A stretch of 17,337 nucleotides of DNA from Balneolaceae bacterium (GTDB lineage: Bacteria > Bacteroidota > Rhodothermia > Balneolales > Balneolaceae), in the NCBI GenBank assembly GCA_021767245.1, contig JAASTO010000036.1, forward strand, positions 1 through 17,337, in the 5' to 3' direction. The stretch's first letter is position 1. Each line of letters starts with the position of its first letter. A program made the translations under genes and the position numbers. The notes beneath the pieces are model-generated. The model was not told the origin of the DNA, made no database searches, and was given only the letters and a program-made list of their open reading frames with translations. Positions 1 through 8,274 of this stretch are shown here, in pieces.

Positions 1-198
1 ATTCATGAGCATGACGGAAAGGCTCCTCAAACCTTTGGGATCTTCTATGAAGGCCGGCTCGTTCTGCTATACACCTATGAGGCTAATCTTGGGGATGGTT
101 GGGCCGATACCGAGGTCCACAACGTGCCTCAAAGCCTGAGAGAACAGGCTCTTCAAATGGGAGCCAATATTCTCGTGTATGCCCTTACCAACAACTGA
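1..198 (+). CDS. DUF4159 domain protein, C-terminal fragment
   Basis: Frame 1 is open from the window edge to a TGA at 196-198, giving the last 65 residues. The segment GIFYEGRLVLLYTYEANLGD, then GWAD, EVHN and a closing MGANILVYALTNN, matches my memory of the C-terminus of DUF4159 proteins, which usually end in a GDGW...EVHN block and a hydrophobic INIVVYAL strand. The family is common in Bacteroidota and its function is not established. The start and most of the protein are outside the window. It converges on dnaG. The 168 bp between them hold no gene, only an imperfect hairpin around 286-334. Confidence 0.7.
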   Translation: MHEHDGKAPQTFGIFYEGRLVLLYTYEANLGDGWADTEVHNVPQSLREQALQMGANILVYALTNN

Positions 199-285
199 AA
201 AATACAGGCCGAACCCTTACGTTTGAAGCGGATTGATATGGTATCAAGTCTTGAATTTTAGCAGGTAATGGATTCCTATCTATAC

Positions 286-334
286 GGGAATGACTAAAAT
301 TTGACCGGTCAGCTTAGTTGAATGGACAGTTCCC
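286..334. other. nested imperfect hairpin between convergent genes
   Basis: The stretch folds around a perfect 10-bp palindrome TGACCGGTCA (302-311), flanked by ACTAA (293-297) with TTAGT (314-318), and further out by GGGAA with TTCCC. It lies between the convergent DUF4159 and dnaG genes, where a shared terminator would be expected. There is no strong T-tract on either side, so the terminator role is only a guess. Confidence 0.3.
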
Positions 335-366
335 TGTACCACTTCACTTTATCAATTCATCACTGC

Positions 367-2382
367 CTACTTCTCACCCTTCATCTTGTAGGTAAAGACC
401 TTCTCATTGACCTCATTACTGACACCTTTTTCCGGATCGGGATACAAGTCATCAGGATCGGAGGTCTCGCGGCGGGTCAGTTTTGACTTCACGTCTTTTT
501 GACGCTCCATCAATTTCAGTTTTTCATCCCCCTCGGCTTCTCCTATCCGGTCGGCCAGTTCATTTAGTTTTCTTCGGTAAAAGCTAATTTGAGAGGCTCT
601 GATCGAACTTTTGGCTGTCTTATAAGGGTTTTTATCCTTCTCATACTTCAGGCCGATTTTTTCCTCATGGCGGTCACTGGCGGAATGTTGTTCCAATAGC
701 ACATCTCCCACCAGTCTGGGAAAGGGTTCCTTTTCGCCGGTATAGGTGTTCACCGAAAAGTCTTCTTCGTTCTTATACCGCTCAATGATGTCGTTGTAGA
801 ACATCCGGAGCTCGTCATCCTCAAAAAGCTTGGCATTGGTGAAGGAGCAGATATACTCCACCATATTGCGACCATAAGAGATCATCAGGCGGATGAGTTC
901 TTTTTCGAAATGTGGTTTTTTCTTTGATATCGTTTTTGACCGTGCATCACTTTTCGATGGAGCCGACCGAAGTTCTCCAATGGGCGGAGCATCATCAAAT
1001 GGTGCATCCTGATTCTGAATGCGTTGGCGGACTTCCTCTCTCCTCTCAGAACGTTTTTCCTCCCAGCGCTTGTCGTTCATTACACGCTCCAGCTGCTCAT
1101 ACAAATCCGATTCCTTGACCTTCTGGAATTTCTGAATCTTCTGATGCAGGTACTGCACATATACCTGCCGCTGAATGGAATCCCTGATACTCGCAATAGA
1201 TTCCAGGATCTCCGTAATGACTTTGGGAACTTCCGTTGGCTTATCCAACCGGCCTTCTTCTCCGGCTTTCAGCAAGAGGAAATCCACAAAATCTCCGGCT
1301 TCTTCATTCTTCAGGTCATCAAAAGACTCCTTGCCGAATTGCTTTACAAACGAATCGGGATCCTGTCCATCGGGCAGCTCAAGAAGCTGAACTTCCATCC
1401 CCTCAGCCAGGGCAATGTTGATCCCTCGCTTCATGGCATTCTGCCCCGCATCATCAGAATCGTAGATCATCACGATCCGGTCTCCATAGCGGTGCAGGAT
1501 CTTCATTTGTCCGGGCGTCAGTGATGTACCACTGCTCGCCACCACATTCCCGATCCCATTTTCCATCAGGGTGATCACATCGGTGTAGCCTTCAACCAGC
1601 AGGACTTCCTTATGTTTCCGGATCTCATTTTTTGCAAAATTAACACCATACACCACCTCACTTTTGTTGTACACTTTGGTCTGCGAAGAATTGATGTACT
1701 TGGCGGTCTTTTCATTTCCCAATACCCGCCCCGCAAAAGCGATCACCTTTCCAGTTGGATTGAAGATCGGAAACATGAGCCGTCCCCTGAACGTGTCGTA
1801 ATATCCGTCACCACGATTGCTGTGTTTTATAAGATCAGCTTCCAGCAGGTAATTTTCGTCGATACCGGCATTTTTAGCCGCCTTGATGAGCTCTTCACCC
1901 CCGGCGGGAGCGTAACCCAGTCCGTATTTTTTAAACACTTCCCGGTTGTATCCTCTGTCCTCCAGGTAAGCCCGGGCTTTTTCAGCTTCCGCATTTTCGA
2001 TCAAATTTCGATAGAAAAACACCCCTGCAAATTTAAGGGCATGCAACATACCCTCCCTAAGCTGCGTGGTTTCAGTAGGTTCCTCATTTTCTTCTTCCGG
2101 GATGAAGACTCCGTAGCGTTCAGCCAGCTGCCTCACCGCTTCTGTAAATCCGATTCCCTCCTGATCCATTACAAACTTGAAGACGTCACCCGATTCTCCG
2201 CAACCAAAGCATTTAAAAATCTGGAGTCGCGGGGTCACGTTAAAGGAAGGCGTTTTTTCATCATGATAAGGACACAGTCCTACAAAACCGCTGCCCGACC
2301 GCTTCAGCTTTACATAGTCTTGCACTACTTCTACAATGTCTGCAGCCGCCCGTACTTCTTCTTTTTTCTCGTCACTTATCAT
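367..2382 (-). CDS. dnaG: DNA primase DnaG
   Basis: This 671-residue protein is the replication primase, which makes RNA primers at the fork together with the DnaB helicase. The N-terminal CHC2 zinc finger is visible as C37-x2-H40 and C58-x2-C61. The primase core follows, with FRGRLMFPI at 198-206. The Toprim domain has the catalytic glutamate E264 in EGYTD and metal-binding acids D308 and D310 in YDSDDAG. It is longer than E. coli DnaG (581 residues). The excess is a charged Arg/Glu/Lys linker at about 430-500 and a divergent C-terminal helicase-binding region I would not recognise alone. The ATG at 2382 places the finger at the usual distance. The gene stands alone, without the rpsU-dnaG-rpoD context of enterobacteria. 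No clear Shine-Dalgarno sequence is seen. Confidence 0.97.
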   Translation of the reverse strand: MISDEKKEEVRAAADIVEVVQDYVKLKRSGSGFVGLCPYHDEKTPSFNVTPRLQIFKCFGCGESGDVFKFVMDQEGIGFTEAVRQLAERYGVFIPEEENEEPTETTQLREGMLHALKFAGVFFYRNLIENAEAEKARAYLEDRGYNREVFKKYGLGYAPAGGEELIKAAKNAGIDENYLLEADLIKHSNRGDGYYDTFRGRLMFPIFNPTGKVIAFAGRVLGNEKTAKYINSSQTKVYNKSEVVYGVNFAKNEIRKHKEVLLVEGYTDVITLMENGIGNVVASSGTSLTPGQMKILHRYGDRIVMIYDSDDAGQNAMKRGINIALAEGMEVQLLELPDGQDPDSFVKQFGKESFDDLKNEEAGDFVDFLLLKAGEEGRLDKPTEVPKVITEILESIASIRDSIQRQVYVQYLHQKIQKFQKVKESDLYEQLERVMNDKRWEEKRSERREEVRQRIQNQDAPFDDAPPIGELRSAPSKSDARSKTISKKKPHFEKELIRLMISYGRNMVEYICSFTNAKLFEDDELRMFYNDIIERYKNEEDFSVNTYTGEKEPFPRLVGDVLLEQHSASDRHEEKIGLKYEKDKNPYKTAKSSIRASQISFYRRKLNELADRIGEAEGDEKLKLMERQKDVKSKLTRRETSDPDDLYPDPEKGVSNEVNEKVFTYKMKGEK

Positions 2383-2530
2383 ACTTAATAATGAGCATTT
2401 AATGGCTCGGAATAAAGTAAAATTATGAATTCGTAGCGATTATTTCTGAAACACTTCAGGCACTTGTGATATGAGGTTTTTTAGTGAGGTAGCCTACCCA
2501 AACTCATTTAACTATTCTTAAAATAATCAA

Positions 2531-2562
2531 TTGGTTTAGACTGTTACTAACATGTACATTTC
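2531..2562 (+). promoter_or_regulatory. candidate Bacteroidota-type promoter for the GH3 gene
   Basis: A TTG at 2531-2533 is followed 21 bp later by TACATTTC (2555-2562), resembling the TTG/TAnnTTTG promoter of Bacteroidota with its last base changed. It leaves a leader of about 45 nt before the ATG at 2612. The 229-bp region 2383-2611 must also hold the divergent dnaG promoter, for which I see no convincing box. Confidence 0.3.
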
Positions 2563-2611
2563 ACGGAGAGATATTTATATCTAAGAATCCAGATAATATT
2601 GCAGACGTTTT

Positions 2612-5512
2612 ATGAAGGTTATTGTTAAGATCATTTCCCTTTGTGCATTCCTCGCACTGTCAATGAGTGTTCCGCTTACCGCCCAAAGCCTGACCGAATT
2701 CCTGTTTGGGCAGAGAGTGAGTAAAACTGTGGCAGATCCGGGACTTGATGTCAGCTCTGAAGCGTATCTCGATTCTGTGATCGCCAATACCCCGCTTAAG
2801 GAAAAGATCGGACAGCTGTTTTTTATTCCTGCCGAAGGCCGGTTCATCAATCGTGATTCCAGGAGTTTCAAAAAGCTTGAGCAGCTGGTCGAAGATCATC
2901 ATGTTGGAGGCATTATTTTTATGCAGGGTGATATTTACGGACAGGCCGTTTTGACCAACAAATTACAGCGAATGGCAAAGTTTCCACTGTGGATCTCTCA
3001 GGATATGGAATTCGGGGCCGCTATGCGTATTTCAGGCACCACCCGGTTCACCCCGGCCATGGGGGTAGCTGCAACCGGTAACAAGCGCAACGCCTTTATG
3101 ATGGGTAAGATCACCGCACTTGAGGCCAAAGCGCTTGGAGTTCATCAGGTGTATGCCCCGGTACTTGATGTGAATAACAACCCGGATAACCCGGTCATTA
3201 ACGTTCGTTCGTTTTCAGCCGACCCTCAAATGGTAGCTGAGTTTGGAACCGCCTTTATGCAGGGTGTTCAAAGTGAGGGGTTGATCTCTACCGCCAAGCA
3301 TTTTCCCGGCCATGGCGACACCGACACCGATTCTCATACCGACCTTCCCGTCGTCAATCATTCATATGAGCGGCTCGATTCACTGGAACTGATCCCCTTC
3401 AAAGCGGCCATTGATGGAGGCATCAACAGCATCATGAGTGCCCATATCGCTTTTCCGGAACTGAACGGAGGCACTTACACTCCGGCCACTTTAAGTCCCT
3501 TTGTATTGGAAGAGGTCCTCAGCGACTCCCTTAAGTTTGATGGGATGGTAGTGACTGACGGACTTGAAATGAACGGTATTTCCTCCAAATACTCTCCAGG
3601 TCGTGCGGTGGTAAAAGCCCTGAATGCAGGGGCAGATATCATGCTCATCAGTCCGGATGTATTCACCGCCATCAACGAAGTAGAGCAGGCCGTCAGGGAT
3701 GGTGAGATCACTGAAGAGCGCATTGAACGATCGTTCCGAAAGCTGATGCTTTGGAAACAGCAATATGGCTTGTTCAATAAGACCAATGAAGTGGATATCT
3801 CATCGCTTGACCTCAAGATCAACACGGCTTTTCACCGGGCTGAAGCTGACCGTATCGCCCGGGAATCCGTTACACTGCTTAAAAATGATAAGGATCTCAT
3901 CCCTTTACTCCCGTCAAAGTATCCGGAGATCATGGTTATTTCAGTAGCGGACGATAGTGATGGCAACACCGGTTCATCCTTCGCCCGGCAACTCAGGGAT
4001 TATCACCCAAATGTATCTTTCCACGTATATGATAAACGAACGAGCGAAAAAGATAAACGCGAGATGCTTCAAAAGGCCAAAGACGTGGATCTGGTGATCA
4101 TCAGCTCATTTGTCTATTTACGTTTTGCGCAATCCATTCATCTTTCTGACAAACAAATTTCATTTTTGAACCGGGTCCTGAGAACCAACAAACCTTCGAT
4201 TCTGGTCTCCTTTGGGAATCCCTATGTCCTTTCAGACCTCAAGTCTGCTGATGCCCATCTTTTGGGTTGGTACAACTCATCCCAGCAGATCAGCGGTTTG
4301 GTCCCTGCCCTTTTTGGGGCTTCAAAGATCCATGCTCGTTTGCCGATCGAGATCCCCGGACTTTACAATATCGGTGATGGTCTGGATGTACCTCATACAA
4401 CGCTCAGGTTTGGCTCTCCTGAGGAAGTGGGACTGGATCACAACAAATTATTTGAGATCGATAAAATTATTAATGAAGCCGTACGCGATTCGGTATTTCC
4501 CGGTGCCGTGGTAGCGGTGGTTAAAGATGGCGTACTTGCTTATAACGAAGCCTACGGATATCAAACCTACGAGAAGACCAATGCCATCAAGAATACGGAT
4601 GTGTATGATCTGGCGTCTATCACCAAAGTGATGGCTACGACTGCTTCTACCATGAAACTGATCGATGAAGGCAAATTAAGTTTGGATGATAAGGTCTCTG
4701 AGTATATTCCTGAGTTCAAAACTTCTAAAAAAGAATCTATCACCATTCGTGATATCCTGCTACACCAAACAGGTCTCCCCCCATTTCGTGTGTACGTGGA
4801 TTCCCTGAAGACTCGCAGTGAGATCATCAAGGCTATCAAAAATGAACCGCTGACTTATGAAACAGGAACACAGTACGTGTACAGTGATCTTGGAATGATC
4901 CTGTTGGGTGAGATCATTCATGAAGTGTCAGGTCAGCCGCTGGACCGATACGCACGCAGTGAATTCTATTTCCCAATGAATATGTACAGCACTTTTTTCA
5001 ATCCGGATAAAAACAGCCGGTGGTTAACACGCAGGATCCCGCCAACTGAAATTGATACGGTCTATGACCGTGGCTTGGTTCAGGCTAAGGTACATGACGA
5101 ACGTGCATTCTACCTTGATGGTGTAGCCGGTCATGCAGGCCTGTTTTCTTCCGCCATCGATGTGGCCAAATTCAGTACCATGCTTTTGAACGATGGAACC
5201 TACGCCGGGCAGCAGTATTTAAAACCTGAAACGGTTCGGCAGTTTACCTCCAAGCAATCTGAACTCAGTGGCCGCGGACTCGGTTTTGACCGCAAGAGCA
5301 CATCCGGATTTACAACCGCCGGAAGTTCGGCCAGTGAGGATACGTTTGGGCATCTTGGTTTTACAGGCACCAGTTTCTGGATCGACCGTGAGAAGAACAT
5401 GGCTGTTATCCTACTCACCAACCGTACATATCCCAACCGATCCTACGGAAGCACTATAAGCAAGATCAGAGCCCGCGTGGCTGATGCGGCTTATTCAGCG
5501 ATAATGAATTGA
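2612..5512 (+). CDS. secreted GH3 beta-N-acetylhexosaminidase fused to a serine beta-lactamase-fold domain
   Basis: The 966-residue product begins with a signal peptide (hydrophobic core about 5-20, likely cleavage after the Ala of LTA-Q near residue 24). Residues about 55-390 form a family 3 glycosidase of the NagZ type: KHFPGHGDT at 229-237 carries the His/Asp pair of N-acetylglucosaminidases, and VVTDGLEM supplies the nucleophile D316. A GH3 C-terminal alpha/beta region spans about 410-590. Residues about 600-966 are a class C beta-lactamase/serine hydrolase domain with SITK (S669, K672), YSD (757-759) and HLGFTGT (914-920, in the KTG position). The likely role is periplasmic trimming of murein fragments, GlcNAc removal plus amide or ester hydrolysis on the peptide side. 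Substrates of the second domain are inferred. The fold does not imply antibiotic resistance. Cytidine deaminase follows 11 bp later, so the two are probably cotranscribed. Confidence 0.92.
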   Translation: MKVIVKIISLCAFLALSMSVPLTAQSLTEFLFGQRVSKTVADPGLDVSSEAYLDSVIANTPLKEKIGQLFFIPAEGRFINRDSRSFKKLEQLVEDHHVGGIIFMQGDIYGQAVLTNKLQRMAKFPLWISQDMEFGAAMRISGTTRFTPAMGVAATGNKRNAFMMGKITALEAKALGVHQVYAPVLDVNNNPDNPVINVRSFSADPQMVAEFGTAFMQGVQSEGLISTAKHFPGHGDTDTDSHTDLPVVNHSYERLDSLELIPFKAAIDGGINSIMSAHIAFPELNGGTYTPATLSPFVLEEVLSDSLKFDGMVVTDGLEMNGISSKYSPGRAVVKALNAGADIMLISPDVFTAINEVEQAVRDGEITEERIERSFRKLMLWKQQYGLFNKTNEVDISSLDLKINTAFHRAEADRIARESVTLLKNDKDLIPLLPSKYPEIMVISVADDSDGNTGSSFARQLRDYHPNVSFHVYDKRTSEKDKREMLQKAKDVDLVIISSFVYLRFAQSIHLSDKQISFLNRVLRTNKPSILVSFGNPYVLSDLKSADAHLLGWYNSSQQISGLVPALFGASKIHARLPIEIPGLYNIGDGLDVPHTTLRFGSPEEVGLDHNKLFEIDKIINEAVRDSVFPGAVVAVVKDGVLAYNEAYGYQTYEKTNAIKNTDVYDLASITKVMATTASTMKLIDEGKLSLDDKVSEYIPEFKTSKKESITIRDILLHQTGLPPFRVYVDSLKTRSEIIKAIKNEPLTYETGTQYVYSDLGMILLGEIIHEVSGQPLDRYARSEFYFPMNMYSTFFNPDKNSRWLTRRIPPTEIDTVYDRGLVQAKVHDERAFYLDGVAGHAGLFSSAIDVAKFSTMLLNDGTYAGQQYLKPETVRQFTSKQSELSGRGLGFDRKSTSGFTTAGSSASEDTFGHLGFTGTSFWIDREKNMAVILLTNRTYPNRSYGSTISKIRARVADAAYSAIMN

Positions 5513-5523
5513 AATGATATTAT

Positions 5524-6219
5524 ATGTCAGATACCCATATTGAACATTCCTACGTCCCCTATTCTCATAAACCAAGAACCTGTGTGGTTGAAAGCAACTC
5601 GGGTAAATTCTACTCCGGTGTCAGAATTGAGAATATATCCTATCCGCTGACCATCCCTGCGGTTCAGGCGGCCTGTGCGATATGCCTCAGTGAGGGAGAC
5701 ATTCCCTCTAAATTATACCTTAACGATCATGAATATGAGCAACTGAATTTCTGGCAAAAGGAATTTGAACTTGAACTGATCTATGAAGATGATTTACCCA
5801 CATATAATGCGGATGATCTCTTTAAAACAGATCCTCACATCCACGCTTCAGTGAAGCTTAAGGAATTACTTCAGCGAGCGGTGGTTCCAAATTCTGATTT
5901 TCCTGTGTCAGCTCTTTTATTTACACAGAATGGTTATTTCGAAGGGGTTAATATTGAAGTAAGTGATTGGACCCGGGGACTTTGTGCCGAACGCATCGCC
6001 CTCGCGAAAGCTATTACGGCCGGCATAACGGAATTTGAAAGGCTCGAGATTCATACCCGTAAGGGACAGGTTAGCAGTCCGTGTGGTGCATGCCGTCAGG
6101 TCATTACCGAATTTATGCCGATCAGCAAGCTGATCCTTCATCATGCTGACCATACAACCTCAGAACATTTTATGAATGACCTGTTACCTTTTAATTTCAC
6201 CTCAGACTCACTCAGATAA
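5524..6219 (+). CDS. cdd: two-domain cytidine deaminase with degenerate N-terminal domain
   Basis: The 231-residue protein should deaminate cytidine/deoxycytidine to uridine/deoxyuridine in pyrimidine salvage. The active zinc site is in the C-terminal half: C154-A-E156 and PCGAC (C187, C190), preceded by GVNIEV. The N-terminal half repeats the fold's signature as SGVRIENISYPLTIPAVQAA (31-50), but the Cys-Ala-Glu triad is Pro45-Ala46-Val47 and no PCxxC follows, so this domain cannot bind zinc. E. coli Cdd also has one live and one dead domain, but the live one comes first; here the order is reversed. It probably lies in an operon with the upstream GH3 gene. No gene is seen between its end and 6473. 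Confidence 0.88.
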   Translation: MSDTHIEHSYVPYSHKPRTCVVESNSGKFYSGVRIENISYPLTIPAVQAACAICLSEGDIPSKLYLNDHEYEQLNFWQKEFELELIYEDDLPTYNADDLFKTDPHIHASVKLKELLQRAVVPNSDFPVSALLFTQNGYFEGVNIEVSDWTRGLCAERIALAKAITAGITEFERLEIHTRKGQVSSPCGACRQVITEFMPISKLILHHADHTTSEHFMNDLLPFNFTSDSLR

Positions 6220-6386
6220 TAAATTGGCACGAGTATATCCCGTTGACTTAACCCTTTTAGTCCCAATAATTTTCGATAAATCCTGGGATTTCGTTACAAC
6301 TTCACTCGGATTTAGATGAAAAAAGGTGAAATGTTCTGATAAAAGGTTAAAAAGTTCATTTATAGACAAAAAACTGCACTTTTAAT

Positions 6387-6417
6387 TTGACTCAATACCC
6401 CCGATTGAATAGCTTCA
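6387..6417 (+). promoter_or_regulatory. candidate promoter for the histone-like gene
   Basis: TTG (6387-6389), a 20-bp spacer and TAGCTTCA (6410-6417) approximate the Bacteroidota TTG/TAnnTTTG pattern, with two mismatches at the end of the second box. It leaves a leader of about 50 nt before the ATG at 6473. A CGGAG lies near 6462-6466 at a plausible ribosome-binding distance, one of the few in this window. Confidence 0.3.
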
Positions 6418-6472
6418 ACGCACTTTCTGAAAACAGAAAATTTTAACCAATAATAATTTAACGGAGCTATTA

Positions 6473-6649
6473 ATGAGCAGAGTTGAAGAAATCAAAAATC
6501 TCGTAGAAGAAACCGCAGTTGAAATGGAAAAATTCTACGACAAAGGCAACAAAGCTGCCGGTACACGTGCACGCAAAGGCCTTCAGGATCTAAAAAAATT
6601 GGCCCAGGAAATTCGCCTTGAGATCCAGGACATCAAAAATAAAGGCTAA
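6473..6649 (+). CDS. histone H1-like protein (Hc1 family), 58 residues
   Basis: An ATG-to-TAA frame of 58 residues begins MSRVEEIKNLVEE, continues with FYDKGNKAAGTRARKGLQDL and ends in IKNKG. I recognise this as the short histone H1-like family widespread in Bacteroidota, related by name to chlamydial Hc1. These are small, abundant, helical nucleoid proteins thought to bind DNA through a Lys/Arg-rich middle, here residues 24-42. The gene has a CGGAG ribosome-binding site, its own candidate promoter and a strong intrinsic terminator just downstream. That fits a short, highly expressed single-gene transcript. The reading frame is below common ORF cutoffs and could be missed. Confidence 0.85.
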   Translation: MSRVEEIKNLVEETAVEMEKFYDKGNKAAGTRARKGLQDLKKLAQEIRLEIQDIKNKG

Positions 6650-6672
6650 TTTTTTTACAGCTCTATTTTTGC

Positions 6673-6701
6673 AAAAAGCCGCTTGAACGAGCGGCTTTTT
6701 T
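6673..6701 (+). terminator. intrinsic terminator of the histone-like gene
   Basis: AAAAAGCCGCT (6673-6683) pairs perfectly with AGCGGCTTTTT (6690-6700) around a 6-nt loop and is followed by further T. It lies 23 bp after the stop of the histone-like gene. The flanking A and T runs also let it work weakly in reverse. Confidence 0.92.
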
Positions 6702-6740
6702 ATTTTGTATATTATAGTGAACCAATTAAGTAACACGCTT

Positions 6741-7040
6741 ATGTACAAAGACTTAGCCGACGCCGTCGAATCTCTCAAAGAGAATGGTTATGATCATACA
6801 TTCGAAATGAAAGATCATTGCATCACCTGCCATGAATTGCAGGCGGAGTATGACCCCACAGATCTCAGTATAGTAGAGTCTCACAGTTTTGACGCCGGAA
6901 CAGATCCCGGCAGTGAATCAACGGTTCATGCCATTAAATCAAAGGATGGTATTAAGGGAACTCTCGTCCTTTCTTACGGCATGCATGTAGATCCTGATAA
7001 GGCAGAATTGATCGATAAACTGCTTAGCTCCGGAAACTGA
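6741..7040 (+). CDS. conserved small cytosolic protein of Bacteroidota
   Basis: The 99-residue product starts MYKDLADAVESLKENGYDHTF and contains a DHCITCHELQ segment (C27 and C30), then a beta-rich acidic region ending in GTLVLSYGMHVDPDKAELIDKL. I recall a Bacteroidota family of this size and pattern that is often labelled phosphoribosylpyrophosphate synthetase. Nothing here supports that enzyme: there is no PRPP-loop motif and the protein is far too short. A TTG at 6705 in the same frame falls on the tail of the preceding terminator, so the ATG at 6741 is the better start. Its stop abuts the stop of the convergent NTF2-like gene with no gap. Function unknown. Confidence 0.72.
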   Translation: MYKDLADAVESLKENGYDHTFEMKDHCITCHELQAEYDPTDLSIVESHSFDAGTDPGSESTVHAIKSKDGIKGTLVLSYGMHVDPDKAELIDKLLSSGN

Positions 7041-7568
7041 TTAATTTCCGCCATAACGTTCGGGAATTGGGTTATCATCAGATTCATGAGCCCAGTATAT
7101 GGTAACCACCCACCAGCGCTCACCATCATTAAATAATTGAATACTGTTGATCCCCTTGTTAAAGGGTTCAGCATCTGACTCACTACGTTTTGAGCCGTAG
7201 GTGCTCATCACATGTACGATACGCCCGTAATGCTGCTCCTCTCTGTTGATCTCATACTCATAAAATCCGTTTTCAACAAAATAGCGATCTGTGTTTTGAA
7301 CGAATTCTTCAGGTGTCATGATCTGATAAGTATTTTTTCCATCCTTGCCACTCGCCGTTGGTATGAGCCTTGAACCGGGTAACATAAGATTACGAAATCT
7401 ATCCCAATCCCTGGGTTCACCCTTCTCACCTGAAATGGAAGCATACAACGCTTCCATTAGATTATCGATGCTTTGCACATCTTTCTCCCGCTGCGCTTCA
7501 CTTACCTGAGCATTGAGATGTTGTACTCCAAAAAGGATGATCAACAATAGTATGTTTAGTTTTTTCAT
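7041..7568 (-). CDS. secreted NTF2-like (SnoaL-type) protein
   Basis: The 175-residue product has a signal peptide (MKKLNILLLIILFG core, likely cleavage LNA-Q at 20/21). The mature part reads as a single NTF2/SnoaL-like cone: an N-terminal helix with DNLMEALYASI, a WDRFRNLMLPGSRLIP strand region, FVQNTDRYF, and a final SIQLFNDGERWWVVTIYW hairpin. Such domains are usually binding pockets or small enzymes, and nothing here fixes a ligand. No lipobox cysteine is present, so it is probably a soluble periplasmic or exported protein. It shares strand, size class and fold with the gene ending at 7628, 59 bp upstream of its start, and the two may be cotranscribed. Confidence 0.78.
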   Translation of the reverse strand: MKKLNILLLIILFGVQHLNAQVSEAQREKDVQSIDNLMEALYASISGEKGEPRDWDRFRNLMLPGSRLIPTASGKDGKNTYQIMTPEEFVQNTDRYFVENGFYEYEINREEQHYGRIVHVMSTYGSKRSESDAEPFNKGINSIQLFNDGERWWVVTIYWAHESDDNPIPERYGGN

Positions 7569-7627
7569 CTAATGTTCTAATTATGTTTGGGATTAATAAC
7601 TTGTAAGAGAGCTAAAGTTGGGATGAA

Positions 7628-8098
7628 TTATTCCACACAATTATCTCTGCGCCTGGTATCCACAATATGAAAGATCTTCCAATCATCATCGGTCTTGACC
7701 AACTGAAATGAGTTCACCCCACAATGGGAAAACTCTTCGCCTACATAGAACTCATAGGGCGTCCAGACTGAAGCAAGGTCACCGTCAATTTTAATTTCAT
7801 ACCCCTTCAGTTTTTCATTTAATACTCCGGGTTCTGCCTCATTGATCCGAATGAGAAACTGTCTTAGATCTCCGCCCACAACACTCACACTGCCATCCTC
7901 ATGGGTTCTGAGGGTCTGCATGATGGCATCCCTTTTAAATGCTGAAGCCACAACACTGCTGTCACTTCTCATCATTCCTACAAAAAGCCGGTCTATGGTT
8001 TCCTGCACGTCGATCTCTTGCGATGTTTGTGCATTTGCAAATTGGAGCATGCCACTAATAAGCAGTATGCCAGATAGTAATAGAAGTCTCATTCTCAT
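7628..8098 (-). CDS. secreted NTF2-like / putative lumazine-binding-fold protein
   Basis: The 156-residue product carries a signal peptide (MRMRLLLLSGILLISGM, cleavage ANA-Q near 23/24). The mature domain has the DUF4440/Lumazine_bd_2 pattern: VQETIDRLFVGMMRSDSSVV with a following FKRDAIMQT strand, GDLASVWTPYEFYVGEEF, then CGVNSFQLVKTDDDWKIFHI and a terminal DTRRRDNC. The family name does not mean lumazine is the ligand. Two cysteines (in HCGV and DNC) could form a disulfide. It is probably the first gene of a pair with the NTF2-like gene at 7041-7568. The 275 bp to the pdhC stop hold a foldback half-arm (8275-8294) and the pdh terminator, and no gene. Confidence 0.75.
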   Translation of the reverse strand: MRMRLLLLSGILLISGMLQFANAQTSQEIDVQETIDRLFVGMMRSDSSVVASAFKRDAIMQTLRTHEDGSVSVVGGDLRQFLIRINEAEPGVLNEKLKGYEIKIDGDLASVWTPYEFYVGEEFSHCGVNSFQLVKTDDDWKIFHIVDTRRRDNCVE

Positions 8099-8274
8099 AA
8101 GATTATTTCATGGTTAAATGTTGAAACTCAATTACGTAAAAAAACCTGAGAAGTTTGTAAGAAGATGTTATTGAATTTTAAAACAAAGTGAGACGGTTTT
8201 GTTTAAGGCTAGTGCTAAGGCAATCATCATATTGTGATTCATAATACCTGATAACTAATAACCGGTAAACATCT

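Noticed and set aside
1612..2388. 258-codon plus-strand frame opposite dnaG
   Set aside because: It is antisense to the CHC2 and Toprim regions of dnaG, has no family features, and its length follows from the codon use of the real gene.
4400..5512. Antibiotic-resistance beta-lactamase
   Set aside because: The domain is a C-terminal part of a secreted GH3 protein and has the wider serine-hydrolase/penicillin-binding fold; HLGFTGT replaces the KTG of true class C enzymes, so resistance should not be inferred.
6256..6292. Possible terminator after the cytidine deaminase (TCCCA near 6261, TGGGA near 6284)
   Set aside because: The pairing is only 4-5 bp with a large loop and no following T-tract.
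6705..6740. Upstream TTG start for the 99-residue protein
   Set aside because: It begins on the T-tract of the preceding terminator, and the ATG at 6741 gives the family-like N-terminus.
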